A stretch of DNA of 64,000 bases from Hydnum rufescens UP504 (Eukaryota; Basidiomycota; Agaricomycetes; Cantharellales; Hydnaceae): NCBI GenBank assembly GCA_014904985.1, contig MU128915.1, forward strand, positions 317,415 to 381,414, in the 5' to 3' direction. Position 1 is the first letter of the stretch. Every line of letters begins with the position of its first letter. The notes under the pieces are model-generated. The model was not told the origin of the DNA. It did no database searches and saw only the letters and a list, made by a program, of their open reading frames with translations. Shown in pieces: positions 48,179-62,045 of the stretch. Made by a program: the position numbers and the translations under genes.

Positions 48179-49905
48179 CGGGATTGATAGGTATGATAGT
48201 AGTCAAACCCCCTGCAATTATACTTTACATCTACATGTCCTTCATCAGCGGGTAAAAAAGGGATTCTTCATCTCGAAAACACGATATATTCCCGCAGAGT
48301 GTGAGTCAAGCACGGCCGTGTACTATTGACTTCAAGCAACCAGCAGCTCCAGGATTGGCTTGATGCAGTTTTTGATTCCAGACCATCTGTGACGGTCTGG
48401 TTACGAGAGTGCTGCTGTCGTTCCGGAAATTACCGATTTATTTCCTCTCGTTCCTTCCGTGGCTTCCTTGTTCCACAGCCGGACACCAAAACTTGGAAAG
48501 ACTGGCGCGATAATGATGACATTGTGCGCCTGGTTTCCAAGTCTGGTGCCGGTGAGGGTGGGGACTCTGCTGGCGAGGCTTCCGCATCGTCCCAAGGGAA
48601 AAGAAGCACCGCCACAGCCGATTCGTCACTCGATATTATCATACAAAGGACCAGTTCCTAGGAGTCCTGGTCCTTGTCCTTGTCGCCCCCGGGGGACGGG
48701 AGTCTCGGACATCCTCCATCTTACAAAGATGGTACGCGCGATTTCTGTGTTGACTAAGCAAGACTGACACTGCGCATGGTTTCGGTGACGCCCCACGGTA
48801 TTCAACCCGTCTTTGAACCTCTCAGGACTCGGTGTTTTTATTCCTCTTAGAGCTGGGGTCGTGAGGAAACTATGCATAAATTCTTGTCAAGGCAGCCCGT
48901 GAGTGTTAGATCAGAAAAGTCACAACGGCCCAAGGTCGGATCTCGTGAGCTCCTCGCAGTTGCATTCCTGGGAGGCAGATTGTATGGTGGTCCCTTTAAT
49001 GAATAATTTCAGAATCCATCCTTCCTCAAAAACGTCTCGATCTCACTCAGAAGGATGCCCATCCCAGCGTCATTTAGGTGCCGATGTAGGCATTGATCCT
49101 CTTATGCATAGGAGTCGGGATGCGCCATCACTGGAAGGTGCCTTGTAAATTGCATATGCCATGAACCTAGTTACTGGTATTCAGTGTGTAACTTCACTTG
49201 ATTTCCAGCTTGGGGGATCCTTCTAAGTCCAGTTCTCTGCTGCCCCAATTGCCCCTTGCCCTCCCCCTATTCCTCATCCACTCGCAATGGCGCGTTTCAC
49301 GGTGAATATAGCTTTTCGTGATGAGGCGTCCGAGAAATCTGGCATCCAGTCCCTCACGACCCTTGTGCGACCTCGCTCCGCATTTGACTTCCATATCGCC
49401 CATTCTTTGCCAACCGCGATTATGGCATACAGTACTTTATATATCCTTGAAACACAACTCCATGAAGTTGAAATTCTTTCACATCCCTTTGCATTCCCCC
49501 CATCTGTATATGTAGGATGATAGACAGGTATCTTCAGAGAATATATGCAAGTTTTCAAGACCATAGAATAAGAATTGAAAATAATCCACATGAGGAGACT
49601 AGTTGGGGTAGGAATGGGAGTGAATAACTTGATGAAACACATGGGTCAGAACAGTTTATCAGCACACTTCTGGGGCTTGTTTCTTATAGAAAAAATCCTC
49701 CTTAGGTCCTCCTGGACTGTTCTAGAGAAAATAATGTATATCTGATCAGGGAAACGGCTTGGGTGGACCAATATTCAGCACCTAGGACTTTCGGAACCAA
49801 AAAATTACCCTTAAGCACAGATTTCTGGCTGGCTCAACAGTCCCACTGTGTTTTCATATGACTATATATTTTCTTTGGGTACTGTGGAGAAATATGCTGA
49901 AGGAA
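48179..49905. other. Intergenic region with possible terminal exon of the F-box gene
   Basis: An open frame at about 48326-48661 (LQDWLDAVFDSRPSVTVW...) lacks a true ATG and might be the last exon of the F-box gene, but a clean acceptor in the right phase was not established. The remainder to 49905 shows no gene. It is AT-rich from 49500 to 49900. Confidence 0.35.
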
Positions 49906-50439
49906 TCAAGCAATTTGGGTCACTTTTGAGGGAGATATAGGTGCTGTTTCACAGATGTATCCTGTTTCAAGGATGCATAATGTACTGTAAACCTCATTCC
50001 TCCAGTTGTCCCGGTTCCCCACCTTCCTGATAAACTCCAGATATTTGTCCATCTGACCTTCAGCAGATCTTTTTGATCCACCTTCGCCCTCTGTTGCGAT
50101 CACCAGTACACTGCGTTGGTCGTTATTTTTGACCGAAAATCCAGAGAAATCGGGAATTCTACGTGTTTTCTGGGTCTGGATGGTATGTTGAGGCGTTATC
50201 ATATAATTCTGAGTGGCTGGGAAGATCGCGTTGAGAATCAGATTCCATGGCCCGTACCATGGGCTTTCTGCATTCGTCATGTGCTCGGGCTGCTGCCTCG
50301 CCAAGTTGTACGCGGCATCAACAGGACGTGTGTTCTCACGTTGAAGCCTGCGGTTCTTATGTCGGAGATCTCTAATCGTGTTGTCAAGCTCTATCTCCTC
50401 CATTTCCAATTGCTTGATCTCGTCTTTATCTGGGGTCAT
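49906..50439 (-). CDS. Hypothetical protein, coiled-coil plus nuclease-fold-like segment; related to the left-edge gene
   Basis: An intronless ORF of 177 aa starts at a true ATG (50439). Residues about 5-40 form a charged heptad-like helix (KQLEMEEIELDNTIRDLR...), a likely coiled coil. Then comes WNLILNAIFPATQNYMITPQ, matching the left-edge gene's IL..LFP..Q.Y.I.PQ, and then RRIPDFSGFSV, a strand RSVLVIATEGEGG and a helix SAEGQMDKYLEFIRKV. PDF followed by a strand and an AE.QM.KYL helix is the order seen in PD-(D/E)XK-type folds, but no E-x-K is visible, so it may be inactive or a different fold. It stops where the left-edge gene continues with GYLILG-like strands, so it looks shortened. Function unknown. 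Confidence 0.55.
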   Translation of the reverse strand: MTPDKDEIKQLEMEEIELDNTIRDLRHKNRRLQRENTRPVDAAYNLARQQPEHMTNAESPWYGPWNLILNAIFPATQNYMITPQHTIQTQKTRRIPDFSGFSVKNNDQRSVLVIATEGEGGSKRSAEGQMDKYLEFIRKVGNRDNWRNEVYSTLCILETGYICETAPISPSKVTQIA

Positions 50440-51289
50440 GTTAGGACTGCGATGGGCTTAGGGGTTGAATGAACTAAGGAATGATATTAATGCTTTGACA
50501 CACTATTATGGTATTTTTTTGGACTGGTAGTTTGAAATAAGTGATCGTTCGTTCTCGGAAATGCTTCAAGGAGATTACAATGTTAATGATGACAACATAT
50601 GACACTGGCATCGAGCATGGCCTACTCACATGGATAATTGACGAGTATAGTGCTTCTAGAGTGTATTAGAGTGTATTTTATAGAGTCTATATGGGAGGGG
50701 ATGGAGAGGAATCACGTCCTGAGGTGTGGTAAATGTGGAGCCACCAACGATCTACTGACCTTTTGGGGGGGAGGGAGGAAATCCCTTGTCTTGGTCTGGG
50801 CTGGTCCCAGCCAATATAGAAACTAAATAACGCGTACCGATCAACGATATGAAGGCGCTCTTGTTGTAGAAGCTGAGAGCGTTGAAAGCGCGCGTGTGGA
50901 GGGACCACCGGATGCAATTGTGGCCCTCATGCTATTCTTGTCGTAGCTTTATCATAATACTCCTCCCTTTCTGTCCCATTGTCTTAACACTTAGCTATAG
51001 TTGGCTGCTCTTGCGGCCTTCCATGGTATATGAACCAGGATATCTCACTCTGGGGGTGGAAATTCGCAATGCATTTTCTACTTCCACCAGATAAGCTAAA
51101 GAAATAGGCGTGGTGTACTATTGTGATAACGCGACGTGGCGATGTAGACTATTGGACAGAATGGACAGATACGGAATTGGAGAGAAAAAATGGCAGGGGC
51201 TAATACAGAATAGAAGTACGAAAGGCCTGATAGGAGAGGAACAGACAACCAAAATCTACCTTAACAAACGCACACGGCATGGTGACCTC
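50440..51289. other. Intergenic region, nothing recognised
   Basis: This 0.85-kb stretch separates the hypothetical gene from the next minus-strand gene. Short ORFs (50638-50826, 50882-51094, 51110-51334) show no domain content. The last part is probably 3' UTR of the downstream minus-strand gene. Confidence 0.35.
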
Positions 51290-53830
51290 TCACTCTGTAT
51301 TTTGGTTTCCTGCATTCGGCAAAGGTGTGCGTGAGGCGGGAGTTGGAGTGCTCGGACCAGAATGACTCCACGTCCCTGGCGACGCCTGTGTTGCAACCCC
51401 GGTCGCCGCCCCATTCACTCGGCGCAAATGGGCCGGAAGAGCAGGAGCAGGAGTATTCGGCGCCGGCCCGGTCTTGGCCATTGCTGTGCTCCCAGCCGCC
51501 GCCGCAGCGGTGGGTGTACCCCAGGTGGGCAACGTCGCTGGAGTCGATTTACTCGCCAGGTTGGGAATCGCGCGTGCCGGCGTCACAGGAGTTTGTGATG
51601 ATTGTGGGGTTCCTGGTTGTTGTGCGGCGTACGAGGCAGGGGTGCCGTACGATTGTCCATAGCCGGCGTAGCTATAGTATGCACCTTGATGAGCGTAAGA
51701 AGGATGATGACCGTAGTATGGCTGTGGCGTATGGGCGTATAGCCTTGTGGATAGTACGTGGCAGTGCCGCCTCGTGAAGCCGCAGTACCGTAACCTGAAG
51801 TGGAAGTCGTGGCTGTAGGACGGGTGTATGAATAAGTGGCTGCAGGTGGTCGAGATGCTGCAGCTGGCATGGGGGCTGGGGGTGGAATTGATGGTAAAGG
51901 TGTTGACGATGCTGGTGGTGCGGCATTGGCGGGAGGAGGGATGGGGAGCGTAGAACTGTTTGCGCGCAGGGTCGCGTTGTCTATTAGTGCGAAGTCGCGT
52001 GTGGTGGAGAGAGTGCCTTTCCACCCTGGGATCGCGTCCCGAGGGAGAGTGCGTTGAAGAGTGTGGAGGAGAGAGGGTGGCGGGACAAGGGAATGAGGTT
52101 TGGATGTTGAAGACGATGCTCTCGGCCGCAGGGACACTAGAGTCACTAGTGACGAGAGTATTTGGCGAGCTATTGGTGCACCCGTACGTCAAAGAAGGAA
52201 TAAACAACGCAGAGAACATGAAATATCAACTATACCTAATTGCCACTCTTCCCCTCCCACCGTGACAGGAACTTCTTTCCCGTTGGTACCTGCTCTAAAT
52301 CGACTTTCCTGTAACTCCTGAAGGGCCCGTAGTGCTCGACCGTTATGTACGAGAAGCTCGCTGAGCCCATTCTCTAGCTCGAGATCGTCCAGGCCGTCCA
52401 TAAGACTTTGAATCATGTCCTTGGGCAAAAAGTCTTCAACCAAAGGTTTCAATTCTGCGTATCGGTCCTGGAAGGAACCCTGGGATGCAAAGAGTAAATC
52501 CCACTCGGAAGGGAACGGATCGATAGCAGCCAACGGGGGAGATGCACTCCTTGCGGAGATAGATGTCTTCAAGGCGGCCAACTTCTGCCGTCTCCGGGCT
52601 TTTCTCGAATCAGCCACTAACCCAAGGGTCTCTCGCCCAACCTGTCCCCCTTCAGAGTCAAATGTGGGAGCCAGAGAAGAAAATAGTCCATAGTCAATGA
52701 ATGCAGCTGAGGAAATGTTGGTAGGGCCCTTCCGCAGCGTGATGGAGCGCTTGGTATGCAGTGACGTCCCCGGGCATATTCACCCAGCTCTGGCAAGGCT
52801 TCTGAAGGAAGTGGTTGAGAACGAGCGACGCCAAGGATGGACGCTTGCCCTAGGATTTTCATTAATCGATCATCGTAAATGGTGGGAACGAGATGGGAAT
52901 ACCTTTTGTAAGTGCATTAACTTGTTCGGCAGTTAGGCTAGCAGCAGACGTGAAGTAGTCCCCGGTAGGAAGGTGCTGGTGGAGAGCATATTTGATAGGC
53001 TTGGGACCACCTTCAGTCTTGGGAGGGGATTCCTTTTCATCTGCTTCATCTTCAGTTTTGGGTGTAGGATCAAGTGATTCCGTAAGTGTGAGGGGAGAGA
53101 CGGTCTTTTCTGCAATATCGTCGAGGAGGTCTTTGGCGAGTTGAAAGAATTTGACGACCTTGATATTCGGAGGAGTCGTTCGAGTCTCTACGGTAGGGGT
53201 TTCGTGTCGTATTCTTTCGCGCAGGGCGCGGAGACTGATGGAAGAGGGGTTTTGAAGACAAGTGCGTAGCGTAGTGGTGTTCCCACGGACAGTTGCTTCT
53301 TGGTCGAGAATATGTACTGGGTCGACACTATCGAGAGCGATAAGAAGTGAACGGAAGAGCTACGTGGCACGGAGTGGGAGTACTGACGAGTCTAGAACTT
53401 GAAGGACGCGGTCAGCGTCATAAGATGCGAGACTGGGACCTGGCTCTTCGGCCAGATCCTCTTCGATGATTTCCGGTTCGAGAGAGACATCTTTTTCTGG
53501 AGCGGCATCGGAGTCAGCAGAACCCTCATGTTCGGACTTGACTTTGCGTTTCTTGTCCTTGAGGGTGTCCTTGGTGTCCAGTAGATCGTTGCGTTTGCGT
53601 TTCTTGGATGTTTTCTTAGCTGGAGGTGGAGAGGCCTCGGACGGCTCCTCTGTCGCTCGTTGGGTGGCCTTCCGGCACGGACCATCGGGTCGAGGGAGAG
53701 GTGAAGATTGGTGGAGCGCGCTGTTGTGGTTGTGACTGAAGAAGTTTTGAACAGAACGCGACGACGCGACGTCTGTTGTATTTTCTCAAGAGTGGAACCA
53801 AGAATGGCACAACTCGAGTCACTCAACGCC
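51290..53830 (-). CDS. Unrecognised basic/acidic nuclear-type protein with Pro/Ala/Tyr-rich C-terminus; frame broken by small indels
   Basis: Coding text can be followed on the minus strand from about 53830 to a TGA at 51292-51290, but in several frames. In order: SDSSCAILGSTLEKIQQTSR; a lysine-rich stretch KKTSKKRKRNDLLDTKD (likely nuclear localisation signal) and acidic EIIEEDLAEEPGPS; VDPVHILDQEATVRGN; KVVKFFQLAKDLLDDIAEK; YALHQHLPTGDYFTSAASL; EALPELGEYARG; AAFIDYGLFSSLAPTFDS; DSRKARRRQKLAAL; ELKPLVEDFLPKDMIQ; then a low-complexity tail with YSYAGYGQSYG. Shifts fall near 53675, near 52775 (a G run) and near 51750. Introns with GT-AG borders lie near 52885 and 52230. The text looks conserved and nuclear, perhaps chromatin-associated, but I do not recognise the family. 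The N-terminus and start are not resolved. Confidence 0.6.
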
Positions 53831-54437
53831 AAGTAATACAGTACGCCTTATTTCCATTTAAGTGAAACTGACAGGTTCTATGATTATATCGAGTTTTTGT
53901 TGACTGGAGCTAATCTCCTGGACACACTACCAAACAAAGAATGTCTTTCGCGCGGAGAGAGTCGCTCCTTGCTGCTCACCACCTCGGATGCAAAAGGCTG
54001 GCTCACAGCTTAACTGGGGTTTGTGTCCCAGCCAAGTTGGCAGTCTACAGATACATAACCAACGGGAAAACGCTCCTAATTTCCCACAGCTCACTGGCAA
54101 TTAGCGCTGTCCCATCGACGGCACCCTGCAATCTGTCCCAGAACTTGAGGTTCAGGATCCAAGGATTGGCCTCCTGTGATTCTCCTAGAATAAAAGTTCT
54201 TACATCTGCTAAAAGCGGATTGTGAGCCCAACACGACTCAGATTTTGGACTGAAGAGTCTTCAGAGAATCTCCTCTGGAGCATTGACACCGGAAGCAGAA
54301 GCGAACAACGCCCAATCAACTTGCGCAGCTCGCGCAACTCGCCACAATCGCGTCTGGGTGTTCACGCGGTGGACGAGCAGCCTTCAACGATGCCGTCCTT
54401 CGAGGATGATGCTGGGGAGGGATCCATCACCGTCGAG
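53831..54437. promoter_or_regulatory. Divergent 5' region upstream of Rab4
   Basis: This interval separates the unresolved 5' end of the minus-strand gene from the Rab4 start. Open frames here (53941-54225, 54222-54437) are probably leader sequence. The first exon of the minus-strand gene may also lie here. Confidence 0.35.
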
Positions 54438-55513
<1,076 letters not shown>

Positions 55514-56683
55514 GAGCTACGCCCTCTTCACCTCTTGAAGTCTTGGGGTTCATCTGTATTTTCTCCTATCAATTCCTCTCATTGTCTCCTCCATCCATCA
55601 CCCCCCCTCCTTGTCTGGTGGATCATCCCGAAAGCAAGGTATTTACTTGATGATGAAGGGGCGTCTTTGCGTGCTCCTGCTTGCTGGATATGCGCATTTG
55701 TACCCCTTCCCTGCCCATATATCGCCTTTTGACTCTCATTAGATTCTTAATCCACTTTTTATCTCGTTCCCTATTTGTTGGTTGCTCACGACATACATTT
55801 TATAATGATGGTGATCTCTCCTCGATTGGCCCCTGTCATCAAAATCAGAAGACAACAGTACTGGTGATCGTTCTGGAATCTGGGGTCCGTATTTCAAGAG
55901 GCCAAAAAAAGAACAAAAGCCAAGAATTCAATTTTAAATCTATCCTTTCATTCAATTTGGAGTGGGAGGTGTTGGAAATAGCCTTGGTGAGATTTGAAAA
56001 CAAAAAGAGGATAAGAGTTCTACGAACCACGCTCATAGTCATATGTAAAGCAATAGACTGTACACGGAAGGGCCTTTTTTCAAGATGTTCAAGATATCCA
56101 AGATATCGATAGAGTGGAATGGGGAAGGGTGAGGATTGGGAAAGGGGCGACCCAAAAAAAATAATATGCAACTAAAAAAGAGGCTTGGGGGGGCAAAAGG
56201 CGTGCATGAGCGTGAAAAATCTTTACTTATGAGTTGGAGGGATTGAAGAGCTCCGAATAGAAAAGATGAGATCTGAATGTAAGAGATATGAAGTGGGTAG
56301 AGCACAGGCATAGTTTTACAGATGATTTTTTGTGAAGAAATTCGCGCCGATCCGTGAAGTTGAATTGTAAAGAAGTTGAGCAAGAAAATTGCCGAAAGTG
56401 AGGGCGGAGATGGGCGATAAATGGAAAGAATGTGGGCGGTCTGTTCGACTGTGGGACCGGCCCAACTTTGGATTCTTGGAAGGGAAGGTCGCAGAGGTTG
56501 GGATATTACTACGCACTTTTAGACTGCAAATTTCAAGTTGATGTGTTTGGTGAGCCGAAGACTCGGAAAAACTACTACACCGCTGAGGGATTCGTGTGCG
56601 ACGCTTTTCTTGGGTATACATTTAAGACTCTATTTCCGAAAGGAAGCGCAAAAAATGCGCATTGCATGAATGTAAGGCAGACT
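55514..56683. other. Convergent intergenic region
   Basis: It lies between the 3' ends of Rab4 and the PUF gene. AT-rich segments with T- and A-runs suit 3' UTRs and polyadenylation. ORFs on either strand here (55845-56171, 56039-56383, 56432-56785) have no domain content, and the last overlaps the true PUF C-terminus in another frame. Confidence 0.4.
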
Positions 56684-59600
56684 TCAAACGTGGAAGCCGC
56701 CCCCATTTTGCGCCGCGTTGTGTTGTTGTTGGAACACTTGATACATGTACGCCTGGTACAGCTAACACGTACATGCTCCACATAAGTGCACTGCCATGCG
56801 GAGTAAAGAACGAACCAACGAACCTGAGGGTGGATCTGTGAAGGAGCCATTGAAAAAGAGGATCGCACTTGCTGATCCATGCTCATGTTCATCATCCCAT
56901 TACTCGTTTGGGCAAGTGTTTGAGAGCTGGTGGGGCCGCCACCGCCACCGGCGCCGAACATCCCCTGGAGTGGGAGATTTTGCCCCTGCGAAGGAGGCGT
57001 AGTGCTTGGTAGATTAATTCCACGACGCGAGTACTGATTGTGTATTGAATGGGAAGACGCCAGCTCTGGGGAGCGTATCGAGAAAGGGTTGAATGGGTCA
57101 GACGATGGTGAGAAAGTTGAGGTCGGGAGCTGTTGGCCAGGAGGAATATTTTGCCCGTACGAGGGGTTGACATGCAGCTGGGGAAGGCCATTCGAGAGGG
57201 ATGGGCCACCTTGCGAAAGACCATTATGCGATGGTCCGACGCCATTGACGAGGGTGGGGCCTTGTAGCTGCAGAGCCTGTGCCGATGCTATAACTGAAGC
57301 AAGTGACGGCTCACTGTTCACCATGTCTGAGTTGTAACCCCCATAATTCGAGTTCTGAGCCGTGAATGCACTGTGTGGTCCACCAGAAGAAGCCTTCTTG
57401 GAGGAGCCGGTCGCACCGTTTACCGTGCCGAACGAAGTCGCAAAGCTGGGAAGAGGAAGGCCAACTTCTTCGATGAGACGACGGTATGCCTGAGCTGAAG
57501 TGACCTTGAGATCAACTAAGACTCGCTTCGTGGCCTCCAAATAAGTGGGACGCTGCGCAGGGTCGAGGTATGGGCTTTGCAAGATCTTATGGACCACGGC
57601 CACTCCGTTGATCTGATCGCCGAGCACGTCGGTGAGAACATGATCGCCGGTGGAGAAGAACAAAGCCTGCACAATCTGCTGAGATGCCTCGGGCTCGGTT
57701 TTCTGATTAACAATTCGAAGTACGGTCAGCGACGCTAGTTTATGTGTGCAGAGGTGTGACAAATGGGGCGTGAAGCGAGGGGCCAACAGTCGATAACGAG
57801 AGTGGAAACCGGATGTGTCCAAAAGCCATGTGAGGAGCAAGGCCCCATTAGGATTTGTTGCCAAAGGGATCGAGTTGAGGATTACCGCAGTGGCGATACG
57901 GCGCTAATCGCAATAACAGGTCAGAACTTCATCATTATGCCAAGATGAGGAGCATCACCTGCTGACTAAGTGTGATGTAGGGAGACTCCAAACACGCACG
58001 CATGCTGCGAGCCCCAAACCTGCCTTGCGCTATTTCCCACAGACGATCAGTCATGGCATCGAAGATGAAATCATTAGCGGGGGTGCCGAAACGCAAGCAA
58101 CACCTGATATTCCGCCACAGGAAACTTAGAGGAAGAATTGGTGATGAACGCGATCTTTGCTCACTGCACAACATAGTTCCCAAATTGGTCAAGAAGTAGA
58201 GGAGGGGCATATGGCCTGAGGTTGATTGCAATCAGAGCAATCTCCTCAGGCGTACTAGCGCACTCGATGACCTTCTGAGCAGCCCACGTCCCATTCTTGT
58301 GAATACCGATCATAGCAAGATGAGGCGCAATGCGCTCCAGCATTGCGTAACGAGGGCTTGGCGAACATCTCTCAAACAACTTTTGTACAACCTGTTAATG
58401 CATGTGAAAAAAGGCACACCGGAACACCTTGTCTAAGGAGACGCACTGTATTACCAAGCCAATCTGAGGCAAGATCAACGATTTCTCCGTCCAAGAAGTC
58501 TGCCGCTACGTCGTCGATCTCTTCAACGGTACAAGAGCCAGAATCAAGCCTTTTGCGCAATTCTCTGAGCTTTGACGCATCCCACCGACGATTGTGGGCA
58601 CGCTCAGCAGCGAGAGGGATCGACGAATAGTAAGCAGTCGGAGGTCGGAATTCCGAGAGAGCCTGGACGTCAACCTCGGCGTCAGGAGTCCCGTCACTTA
58701 GCAATTTCATAATCAACTGTTGTTCAGTAACAGAAGGCTGAACTCCCAGGAACGGTCGACGGGTTTGTTCCCGAGCCAATCATGCTAAGAAGCAGATTAG
58801 AACGATAGTTCTCCACTGCTCCCCCTAACACCTGTTGGTCTGTGGGAACAGCGGTAGCGCCTTTTACGCCACGTAGGGCATGTATGGTGGCGCCAACACT
58901 CAAGTCGCCCACCCCCTGAATACCAGATGCCGTGCTCTCATCACCTTCTCCGTTGGCGCCACCATTCTTCACTGGAACACGTGCAAAGCCGATACGAATG
59001 GCTCCCACATCGCTTCCAAGGACATCACGACCGTTGAGAGCCTTGCGAGCACGCACCGCATCGTCCAGCCTCTCAAAGTTTACTGGAGCCAGGCTTCGTT
59101 ATTGGAACCCAGAAAACTAACAAACTTGACACATACCGAAACCGCAGTTTTTGTGTGTCAGTACACGGGCAGACTCGATAGGACCAAAGGGACTGAACAC
59201 GCTCAGGATAGTGGCAGGTGTCGTTGTCGAGGGGATGGATCCAATCCAAAGCGCACGGGTGGGACTCGACTGCAGTTGCGCATCCATGCCGGCCCCAGGA
59301 CTATTCAGCCCGCCCGTTCCGTTCGGAGTCGATGCCACGGACCCGGTGGTCAAGAAATGACTGCTGTGTGTTCCCCCAGAGTTTGGACCAGAAGGTGTAA
59401 CGGGCGCACTGTCCGCTTTACCGAAGCCAATACGTACAGTCTGGCCATTCGCCATGCCAATGCTACCGCCGAGACGATTGAGGACATCGTCTTTGGCCCT
59501 CATAGCATCGGTAATATCGACAAAATTAACAAAACCACATTCCTGGATTCGGCCCTAGATTGTGAGGACAGGGGAGGACGAAGCGACGATGTATGCACAT

Positions 59601-61267
59601 ACCTTCTCCGGAAGTAACCTAAAGCTTTCGATGGCACCATAGGGGGCGAAGGCACGAGCAAGATCCTCGCCAGAGACACCTGAATCAAGATTCCCGATCC
59701 AAAGCGATCTTGAAGGGGTTTGTAGCTGAGTACCCGGGATCTCCTTCGGAGAAACTGCGCGACTGTCCCTTGAATGTGCTTGAGGAACACCAAGCTGACC
59801 ACGGACACCATTCGTTCCTGATCCGACGCTGAGGTCTCCAGCGCTAGGGAAGCGAACAGAGGGCGAACTCGCAGCGGGCGTACGGGTTGTGGTCGATTGT
59901 CCAATAATCGGGTGTGGGACATTAGTTTCAATGTGTAGAGACCGAAGTAGCGAGCCTGCCGTGGGAGTAGTAGTCGATCCAAGGCCATGCATAGATGGCT
60001 GATTGTTACCTGACTGTTCAAAACCTTGGGGAAAAGATGAATAGGCTCCCTGGGGGTCTTCAATAGCTACGCGACGCAGGCGGTCCGAATCATCAACATT
60101 CCCAACGGAGGAGGCACGCGATCGAACGCTCGGGCCAGGGCCTAGATGATCACTCTGTTTGAACCCCCGTGCAATATATTGGTTGTCCTGGTTGCTTCCA
60201 TACCCGCTTCCAGATCCGGGGGTGGAACTTTCGTAGGAATCCATTCTTTGTCTTGTGTATGAAGCAGCAACTGAGCGATTCTGGTAGTCTTGATACTCAT
60301 ATTCGGCATCCTCAGGTGTTTCCAGGGTATGAACACCAGGGGTTCGAGTAGAACGGGTGCGCTGGTATGGATTCGCTACGGTGTTGGCTCGATGACGTGA
60401 GGGGTTCGACAGACTACCGACAATAGCAGCTTGGGTTTGGTTACGAAGCTCAGAGATGGTGGCAGGGGGAGGTCCGCGAGCGGGTCCATCGTCGAGACCA
60501 AGATAATCCAGGGTATGGACGTCATATTCCTCGCCTGCCTGGGAATCGCCTGACGTGATTGATCGAAGCTCATCGAGGATGGGGAAAGGACTATTCGAAG
60601 CTGTATTACGCTGTGCGGATCCTGGAAGCCAGGAGGACGAGAATATGGAAGGCCCGAATGCGTCACCGAGACCCCCCGTGGGCAGGGTCAAGGATCCTGA
60701 TCTTAAACGACTGTTCTTTTCGGTGGCGAGGACGGCAGTGGTTGCAGCGGAAGTAGCATGACGAAGCGATGGACGCGCAATGGACACATTGGTATTCGAC
60801 ACTGGACTGGGAGCGGGTGGGCTTTCTGTTGTAAGTTCGGAAGACACTATAGATGAGGGGAAACCAGAAGGGGTGTTTATAGTGGAAGCATAGCTTTGAG
60901 CTGCAAGATGGACATTTGAGGGGAGAGTTCCTGCCCTAGCTCTCCTAAAACCAGCAGGATTGTTTGAAGGAGCAGGCGAGGGCTCGTCATTTGGGCCTGG
61001 TGGGCGAATCATATTGTTCTTGTCGTAAGGCGCAACATCTGAGAGAACCTGGGAACCTCGAAGTGGTGGAGGACGATAGCGACCAGCTAATCCTTCCTCT
61101 GCCTGTATTTCTCGGGCTCTGGGAAGAGATTGTCAAAGACATTAAGAGTGAAGGCAACAATAGCAGTTGGATAGATACCTCTTAGCATATGCAGCCGAAG
61201 GAGCCGGAGGGGGTGTTTTTCCAGAAGGTCTGTGATATCCCGAGTCGGGATTTGGAGAGAGCGACAT
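56684..61267 (-). CDS. RRM and Pumilio (PUF) repeat RNA-binding protein, JSN1/PUF1-like
   Basis: The first exon (61179-61267, MSLSPNPDSGYHRPSGK) splices by a 60-bp intron (61119-61178) to a 1.5-kb exon (59603-61118). A Ser/Pro-rich region leads to two RRMs: SLWIGNLDSGVSGEDLARAF with PEKECGFVNF, and ALWIGSIPSTTTPATIL with NCGFVNFERLDDA; each has RNP2 and RNP1. Helical repeats of the Pumilio type follow: WLGNTVVQKLFERC, IGIHKNGTWAAQKVIE, LLLDQFGNYVVQCCLRFG, GRFGARSMRACLESP, NPNGALLLTWLLD and ALFFSTGDHVLTDVLGDQIN. The N/Q-G-N-V and NGTWAA type contacts are typical of RNA-facing helices. A Gly/Ser/Gln tail ends AQNGGGFHV at the TGA 56686-56684. In yeast JSN1-type proteins bind mRNAs for membrane and mitochondrial proteins. 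No frameshift needed. Confidence 0.9.
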
Positions 61268-62045
61268 AGCGAGGAGGGTGGGATTCGCGGTTACGAATAA
61301 TAACCAGCGGGCCAAGCGCTGTGGTGATGGTGTGGACGAAAAGGATTAGGGATTATAAGGTTTGAGCCGAAAAACCGAGAGGGACTGCGAGGTGCTGCCT
61401 GGCGGAGCGTGGCACCGGCGTCAGCGAACAGAGCGTATGCTAGTTGGTGTATTAAAAGGGAGATGTGAGGAGAGACTCGACTACAGCAGAAGCACACTCG
61501 GAATCATGCGAGCCCCCGGATCCAAATATCTAACAAAAGCCTGCTTATGCAAGGGGTATACAGTGTGTCGCAGGCCGGGCCAATAATATTAGGCAGAGCG
61601 CTCAACTATGAGCAGAGCACTGGGAAGTGGTACCGAGAACTTCTGCCCAAATCATCTCTCCCCAGTCCAACTAATTCCACGGTCCTTCCCAAAGTGCTAT
61701 CGCCTGGGTATAGTTGTTCCCAAAGTTCTCATGAGAAAAATTTCCATGTATACGTCTATAGAAATCAATGCCCTGACTCCATATAAGTATTTGATGGTTT
61801 AGTGGAATTTCCTGCAATATAATTATTTGAATCCGAGCAGGGGTGCTCCAGCGGGCTCACCTCCCCCTGAACTAGTCACCAGTCACCATCACTTTTCTCT
61901 CCCCTTTCTATACTCTACCAATTTCCCCAGTCAACCAAGGAACTCTTCGTCGTCGCCGGCCGCACGTCCCCAGTTAATGACTCTCTGCTTACACTCCCAC
62001 TATTAGCCTGACTATTCGTGCTATCTTCCCGCCCTATCAACGGCT
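61268..62045. promoter_or_regulatory. Divergent promoter between PUF gene and GDS1-like gene
   Basis: The two start codons lie 778 bp apart and point outward. The last 180 bp before 62046 are C/T-rich on the plus strand, as in fungal leaders. No specific element is claimed. Confidence 0.4.

Noticed and set aside
48326..48661. 111-aa plus-strand ORF after the F-box gene
   Set aside because: Not called as a gene: it has no ATG start. Kept only as a possible terminal exon of the F-box gene, because a good acceptor in phase was not found.
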